Positions 6,683 through 10,292 of a DNA stretch of 10,292 nt are shown piece by piece; positions within the stretch are counted from its first letter, which is position 1, and each line of letters begins with the position of its first letter. The stretch comes from JACMME01 sp051005015 (GTDB lineage Bacteria > Gemmatimonadota > Gemmatimonadetes > Gemmatimonadales > Gemmatimonadaceae). The translations under genes were made by a program, and so were the position numbers. The notes below the pieces were generated by a model. That model searched no databases. It saw nothing but the letters and a program-made list of their open reading frames with translations, and was not told where the DNA came from. The stretch lies in NCBI GenBank assembly GCA_051005015.1, contig JBPCJT010000073.1:1-10292 (forward strand), in the 5' to 3' direction.

Positions 6683-7915
6683 CTAACTCCTGCGTAAGCG
6701 TGAGTTCATGCTCGCAAGCGCCTCATCCGACTCACGAACGAGCGCCGCCAGTACATCGGCCGCAGCGGGCAGATTCCGTATCATTCCGATACCCTGGCCG
6801 GCCCACATCGGATAGAACTCGCCATCGTGCCGCTCCGCGGCGGAAGCGACGACATCGCGCACGACGGACGACTGGAGGTAGCCAGTGAGCACCGGCGCTT
6901 GCGACTTCTCGTACTCGGTGACGAATGTGTTGCGAATCACGCGCGCGTACAACCCACTGAACGCATCAGTGATCGTGGTCGAGTCGCTGTCGCGGGTCCG
7001 CAGGGCCTCTTTGTAGAAGTCGGTCGCGCCTGACTCGCGGGTCGCAACGAAGCGCGTCCCAACAAGCACTCCCTCGGCGCCGAGTGCGAGGGCCGCGATT
7101 ACACCGCGACCTGTCGCAATGCCGCCTGCGGCAATGACGGGCACGCGGACCGCTTCCGCGACTTGAGGAACAAGGGCGAGCGTCCCGATCGCGGCCTGCT
7201 GCGGCGTGGGACGCTTCACCCATGTCGAGCGGTGTCCCCCCGCTTCATAGCCCTGAGCGACAACTGCATCGACTCCGGACTCCGCAACAGTGCGCGCGTC
7301 CTCGACGGTGCACACCATCGCTATGACTTTCGCACCCTGCGCATGGAATCGTTCAACGACAGCTCTCGGCGGATTGCCGAGTCCGACGCTGAAAACAGGT
7401 ACACGCTCCTCGAGCATGACTTCGATCACGGAGGCGACGTAATCCGGGCGCGTAGCCGGCCGCGCAAACGTCGGCGGGAGGTTGTAGCGTTCGCGAAAAC
7501 GATTCAGCACGGTCTGTATGGCACGCACGGCCGAATCAGGAAACCGACCGGAGTCGACCGGGGGCCAGACTTCCGAGTGGAGCAGAAGGTTAACGCCGAA
7601 CGGTTTGTCGGTAAGCTCCCGGACGCGGCGGATGCGTCTGCGCACCTCGTCAGGCGCGGTATGCGCGACGCCGAGGATCCCGAGGCCGCCCGCGGCTGAA
7701 ACCGCGGCGGCGAGCTCAGGGCCCGCGACCGGCGCCATGCCAGCCTGGAAGACTGGGTACTCGATTCCGAACCGGTCGCACAGATCTGTCCGCAGCGATG
7801 GCGCGACGCCGGGTCGGCCAGATCTCGGCGCGCTCGCGCATCCAATCGTCGCGGCGGTGGACGCCATTCCCGCGCGAAAAAAGTCGCGCCGGGTCAATGC
7901 GGAAAGTGTAGTCAT
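6683..7915 (-). CDS. Nitronate monooxygenase-like FMN flavoprotein with Tat signal
   Basis: A 410-residue protein. Its core (residues ~41-400) is the 2-nitropropane dioxygenase/nitronate monooxygenase TIM barrel: Y-P-V-F-Q-A-G-M-A-P-V-A-G (53-65), G-G-L-G-I-L-G (76-82), E-A-G-G-H (224-228, His228 in the place of the catalytic base), A-A-G-G-I-A-T-G-R (262-270) and E-G-V-L-V-G-T-R-F (281-289) for FMN phosphate. Known members oxidise alkyl nitronates using FMN and O2, detoxifying nitro compounds; some relatives are enoyl reductases. Unusually, it begins with a Tat signal, L-T-R-R-D-F-F-R-A (8-15), a hydrophobic stretch and T-I-G-C (23-26), which might serve as a poor lipobox. Start: GAGGA lies 8 nt upstream of ATG. 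It follows the GH43 gene by 55 bp and precedes the amidohydrolase by 5 bp. Confidence 0.9.
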   Translation of the reverse strand: MTTLSALTRRDFFRAGMASTAATIGCASAPRSGRPGVAPSLRTDLCDRFGIEYPVFQAGMAPVAGPELAAAVSAAGGLGILGVAHTAPDEVRRRIRRVRELTDKPFGVNLLLHSEVWPPVDSGRFPDSAVRAIQTVLNRFRERYNLPPTFARPATRPDYVASVIEVMLEERVPVFSVGLGNPPRAVVERFHAQGAKVIAMVCTVEDARTVAESGVDAVVAQGYEAGGHRSTWVKRPTPQQAAIGTLALVPQVAEAVRVPVIAAGGIATGRGVIAALALGAEGVLVGTRFVATRESGATDFYKEALRTRDSDSTTITDAFSGLYARVIRNTFVTEYEKSQAPVLTGYLQSSVVRDVVASAAERHDGEFYPMWAGQGIGMIRNLPAAADVLAALVRESDEALASMNSRLRRS

Positions 7916-7970
7916 GGAACGAGTCCTCGCGTCTGCTTACCCGTCGGTTCAATGCCTGCGGCGACAGCAC

Positions 7971-9779
7971 TCATGGCGGCACTCTCACCGGGGCGCCGAG
8001 TTTCGAAACGCCGTTTTCGTCAAATGCCTCGACCGCAAACCAGTACTCCTGGCCGACGGTAAGCGCACGGATCTCGGCTCGCGTGCCATGATCAGCCCAC
8101 AGCTGGCAGGTTTGATACAGCTTGGCAGGCGCGATACCCCACCGCACATTGTAGCCGACCGCTCCCGCCACCGGCCGCCATGACACGAAAGCGTTACGGG
8201 GATCGGCATCGCGGATGGCTGTCAGGCGGCCCGGCGTTGCCGGCGGCCGCCCGCCAGCCGTGCCGAAAACTCGCACGTCGCTTACCGCGAGGTTGGCCGC
8301 ACCAACATGCACGTGCTGCCATCGGACGTAGCGCGCGCGCACCGGCGTCGGCAGCTCGACGTACGCATTAGGCCGGTCGCCCCGCTCATTCGTGAGATCG
8401 GCGATCACTGACCACTGTTGCCCCTCGCGCGAGGCGTGCGCGCGAAACTGCGTGTACACCGACGAGTCGCTCGCGTACAGGTTGGACTTGTAATCGGCGT
8501 AATTCACCTGGAGTGCACGGAGCTCGCGCTCGCCTCCGAGATCGAGCGTCAGCGTCTGCCCTGGCGCCGTGTCACGTGCCACCCAGAAAGTGCGCGGATT
8601 CTCGTCCGTTACGTTCGACGCGGGAAACGAATCGCGCGCGGACGAGGCGACCACCGGCTTTTTGTACGAGAGCAGCATCCACCCGGTGAAGAGCTCGTGG
8701 GGGTACTGCCACTTTTTCACAGGCGCAAATTGTGGGAAGTCGCCGAAGCGCGTGCTCGCGAACATGTGCCCGTCAGCATCGAAGCCGGCGGGGAACATCG
8801 CGATGCGTCGCTCGAAGTTCCAGTTGACGCCGATCCACGGTGTACCTGTATTCCAGTAGTTGCCGTGGTTGTCTTTGAAGGTGTTCCCGTGTCCGGCACC
8901 AGTCACGAAGCCGCCCGGCTTGTACGCCACCGGGTTATACGGCGCGTACGTGAAGGGTCCGAGCGGCGAGTCCCCGACGTAGCTTCCGTTCGCGTAGACG
9001 TTGTACTCCGTGCCCGGCGCACCATACTGCAGATAGTAGCGGCCGCCATGCTTCGTCATCCACGCGCCTTCCGTGTACGGCCGAATGGTGTCGCGGTGGT
9101 CCTGCCCGAAGCGCTCCCACCCGTTCCGCTCCGGGTGCAAGTTGAGGAGCCTCACGGGCCGCGTCCCGTTCCTGTACGCGAGTCGTCGCGCCGGATCGAG
9201 CTCGATAACGTAAAGTGGGTAGACGTTCGACGAGCCCCAGTACAGATACCAGCGCCCGTCGTCGTCGCGGAACAGCGCCGGGTCCCACGGGCCGGGCTGG
9301 ACCGAGTCGCGATGCACGAGCCCACCCATTCGCTCGCTCCCCTCGCGAACGGCGAACGGCAGTGGGGGGAGCATGCGGTTGTAGAATTCCAGTCGTCCTG
9401 TCGCCGGGGCGGTCGAGAAAAGGATCGGCCGCGGCGAGTTCGCGGACTGCATCAGGAGCAGCGTGTCGCCCACCGAGATCGCCGCCGGCGCCACGTTGTC
9501 CTCGAATGGCCACCGGCTTGGCGTCACGAAACGCCACCTGATCAGGTCCGCCGAATGCCAGTAGCCACCTGAGACGGTGACGAACAAAAAGTACTCGCCG
9601 CCGTGGTTAACAATCACCGGGTCTGCGCCGGAGCGGTACGAGATCCCCTGGTTGAGCTGCTCCCAGTTGTACTTGTAATCGATGTCTATCGGATTCGCGT
9701 AGGTACGCGCGCCGGATGATTGTGCCGGCGCGCTGGCAATGGTCGTGAGCAGCAGGAGCACCATCATTCGGAGGTGCAT
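7971..9779 (-). CDS. Secreted GH43-family glycoside hydrolase with F5/8C and Fn3 domains
   Basis: A 602-residue protein. The frame is open up to 9980, but ATG 9779 gives a clean Sec signal (hydrophobic 5-17, cleavage probably A-P-A-Q at 17-20). Residues ~25-350 form a five-bladed GH43 beta-propeller, with acidic residues in the expected order: Asp53 (S-G-A-D-P-V-I), Asp166 (G-P-W-D-P-A-L-F) and Glu237 (Y-T-E-G-A-W-M). GH43 enzymes cleave arabinose, xylose or galactose linkages in plant polysaccharides with inversion. Residues ~370-506 look like an F5/8 type C (discoidin) carbohydrate-binding domain (S-N-V-T-D-E-N-P-R-T-F-W, then L-D-L-G-G-E-R-E-L). Residues ~512-600 are a fibronectin type III module (P-G-R-L-T-A-I... 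W-F-A-V-E-A-F-D-E-N-G). It is the first gene of the minus-strand operon. The sugar specificity cannot be told. Confidence 0.9.
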   Translation of the reverse strand: MHLRMMVLLLLTTIASAPAQSSGARTYANPIDIDYKYNWEQLNQGISYRSGADPVIVNHGGEYFLFVTVSGGYWHSADLIRWRFVTPSRWPFEDNVAPAAISVGDTLLLMQSANSPRPILFSTAPATGRLEFYNRMLPPLPFAVREGSERMGGLVHRDSVQPGPWDPALFRDDDGRWYLYWGSSNVYPLYVIELDPARRLAYRNGTRPVRLLNLHPERNGWERFGQDHRDTIRPYTEGAWMTKHGGRYYLQYGAPGTEYNVYANGSYVGDSPLGPFTYAPYNPVAYKPGGFVTGAGHGNTFKDNHGNYWNTGTPWIGVNWNFERRIAMFPAGFDADGHMFASTRFGDFPQFAPVKKWQYPHELFTGWMLLSYKKPVVASSARDSFPASNVTDENPRTFWVARDTAPGQTLTLDLGGERELRALQVNYADYKSNLYASDSSVYTQFRAHASREGQQWSVIADLTNERGDRPNAYVELPTPVRARYVRWQHVHVGAANLAVSDVRVFGTAGGRPPATPGRLTAIRDADPRNAFVSWRPVAGAVGYNVRWGIAPAKLYQTCQLWADHGTRAEIRALTVGQEYWFAVEAFDENGVSKLGAPVRVPP

Positions 9780-9904
9780 GAGAGTACTCTGGTAAGCAAG
9801 TTCGCAAACACGATGACGAAAGCGGCTGGTGGATCTGCTGGGCATTACGGACTCGCCGCAACGGGAGTATCGCAAGCGGAACACCGCTGCTGTCGCAACA
9901 GCAC

Positions 9905-10003
9905 GACAGGATGTACAGGATTGACGGGATGAGCAAGATGAAAAACAGTCGCTCACTCGCCCCATCGTGAGGATCCTCATCCTGCCAATCCTGTCATCCT
10001 GTC
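9905..10003. repeat. Long imperfect inverted repeat made of CAGGAT units
   Basis: The left arm (9905-9933) contains ACAGGAT, ACAGGAT and ACGGGAT at a 9-base period. The right arm (9976-10003) is its reverse complement, matching at 26 of 28 positions with one extra base in the left arm. The 42-nt loop (9934-9975) includes the start of a 12-bp perfect palindrome, TGAGGATCCTCA (9968-9979), which runs into the right arm. Transcribed from either strand it would fold into a long hairpin. Similar CAGGAT/ATCCTG stretches recur between genes in other bacterial genomes as far as I recall; a function is not established. Confidence 0.75.
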
Positions 10004-10109
10004 AAAATTCGGCCAACAACGGTTTGCGCACGACAATCCAGGCGGCCGATGCAGGACCGATGAGGCTGAGCCGCTCTATCTACCGCCTGACAACCCCCCA
10101 CTCGCCAAG

Positions 10110-10138
10110 CTGACGGCAGCATCGCATATTCGTAAAAT
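10110..10138 (+). promoter_or_regulatory. Candidate sigma-70-type promoter for the GMC oxidoreductase
   Basis: CTGACG (10110-10115; 4 of 6 to TTGACA) and TAAAAT (10133-10138; 5 of 6 to TATAAT) are separated by 17 bases. The start of transcription would be near 10145, about 70 bases before the GTG at 10215. The stretch around the -10 is locally AT-rich in a GC-rich genome, which adds some weight. Confidence 0.35.
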
Positions 10139-10214
10139 ACCGGCGTAAATGCTATGTATTCCGGCACGGTGATCGCAGGATGTACGGCGTCTTCAGCAAC
10201 CAGAGGAGTGAACT

Positions 10215-10292
10215 GTGCAATCTCCGGCATGCGATGCGATTGTGGTAGGGTCTGGGATCTCCGGCGGCTGGGCCGCGAAGGAGCTCACGGAA
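10215..10292 (+). CDS. Partial GMC-type FAD-dependent oxidoreductase (N-terminus)
   Basis: The first 26 codons are present and the gene runs off the right edge. The translation begins M-Q-S-P-A-C-D-A-I-V-V-G-S-G-I-S-G-G-W-A-A-K-E-L-T-E. This has the Rossmann dinucleotide-binding signature G-S-G-I-S-G-G-W-A-A-K-E-L, which with Trp after GG and A-K-E-L is typical of GMC oxidoreductases (glucose-methanol-choline family) that oxidise sugars or alcohols using FAD. The start is GTG with AGGAG 6 nt upstream. There is no signal peptide, as in members exported with a Tat-signal partner subunit; no such partner gene is seen just upstream. Family call is good given the short piece; substrate unknown. 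Confidence 0.78.
   Translation, partial: MQSPACDAIVVGSGISGGWAAKELTE

Larger units (their letters stand above)
9780..10214. other. Divergent intergenic region between GH43 and GMC oxidoreductase genes
   Basis: About 435 bases without a believable gene; short open frames on either strand lack motifs. It should carry the promoters of the minus-strand GH43 operon and of the plus-strand oxidoreductase. It contains a small perfect hairpin TGCTGT-CGCA-ACAGCA at 9888-9903, the CAGGAT inverted repeat at 9905-10003 and a candidate plus-strand promoter near 10110. No clear minus-strand promoter was found. Confidence 0.6.

Noticed and set aside
8418..9572. Long plus-strand open frame (384 codons) opposite the GH43 gene
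   Set aside because: Arg/Val-rich translation with no family motif; it is the antisense shadow of a well-supported GH43 gene in GC-rich DNA.
9905..9939. CAGGAT repeats as a possible CRISPR array
   Set aside because: Units are 7 bases with 1-2 base gaps; there are no spacers of CRISPR length and no cas genes.
9994..10230. Minus-strand open frame of 78 codons in the divergent intergenic region
   Set aside because: It overlaps the oxidoreductase start and the CAGGAT repeat arm, has no ribosome-binding site and shows no family resemblance.

Overview
The window is a GC-rich chromosomal stretch from a free-living heterotrophic bacterium. Several traits recall soil Gemmatimonadota: a DUF2911 protein, a Tat-exported PCYCGC-type Cys-cluster protein, exported amidohydrolases and a GH43 enzyme with discoidin and Fn3 modules. 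This taxonomic guess comes from gene content only. No rRNA, tRNA, CRISPR array, phage gene or insertion sequence was found.

Left block (1-3463, all on the minus strand). Read in transcription order, it is a tight cluster: a KAS III (FabH-like) gene damaged by an internal deletion and frameshifts, a small 4-TM membrane protein, a sodium:solute symporter (SSS family), a MaoC/PhaJ-type hydratase, and the first codons of an esterase-like alpha/beta hydrolase that runs off the left edge. The KAS III remnant, the membrane protein and the symporter are joined by ATGA stop/start overlaps, and one base separates symporter and hydratase. The block reads as one operon for uptake and conversion of a short organic or fatty acid. 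Its first gene is a pseudogene as written, and its last may also carry a one-base error.

Middle (3464-5264). A 370-bp stretch with no convincing gene is followed by two plus-strand genes: a Tat-signal protein with a CYCGC/HCxxC cysteine cluster, and a secreted DUF2911 protein with an extra C-terminal beta-rich part. A hairpin at 5217-5241 may end this unit.

Right block (5265-9779, minus strand). A second operon encodes a secreted GH43-F5/8C-Fn3 glycosidase, a Tat-exported nitronate monooxygenase-like flavoprotein and an exported metal-dependent amidohydrolase. All three carry export signals, which suggests extracytoplasmic breakdown of plant or microbial polymers and other organic compounds.

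Right edge (9780-10292). A 435-bp divergent intergenic region holds a long imperfect inverted repeat built from CAGGAT units and a candidate sigma-70-type promoter. It is followed by the first 26 codons of a plus-strand GMC-type FAD oxidoreductase. No clearly new defence or mobile system is visible. The points most worth a second look are the decaying KAS III/symporter operon, the symporter's 4-TM partner, the CAGGAT inverted repeat and the exported nitronate monooxygenase.
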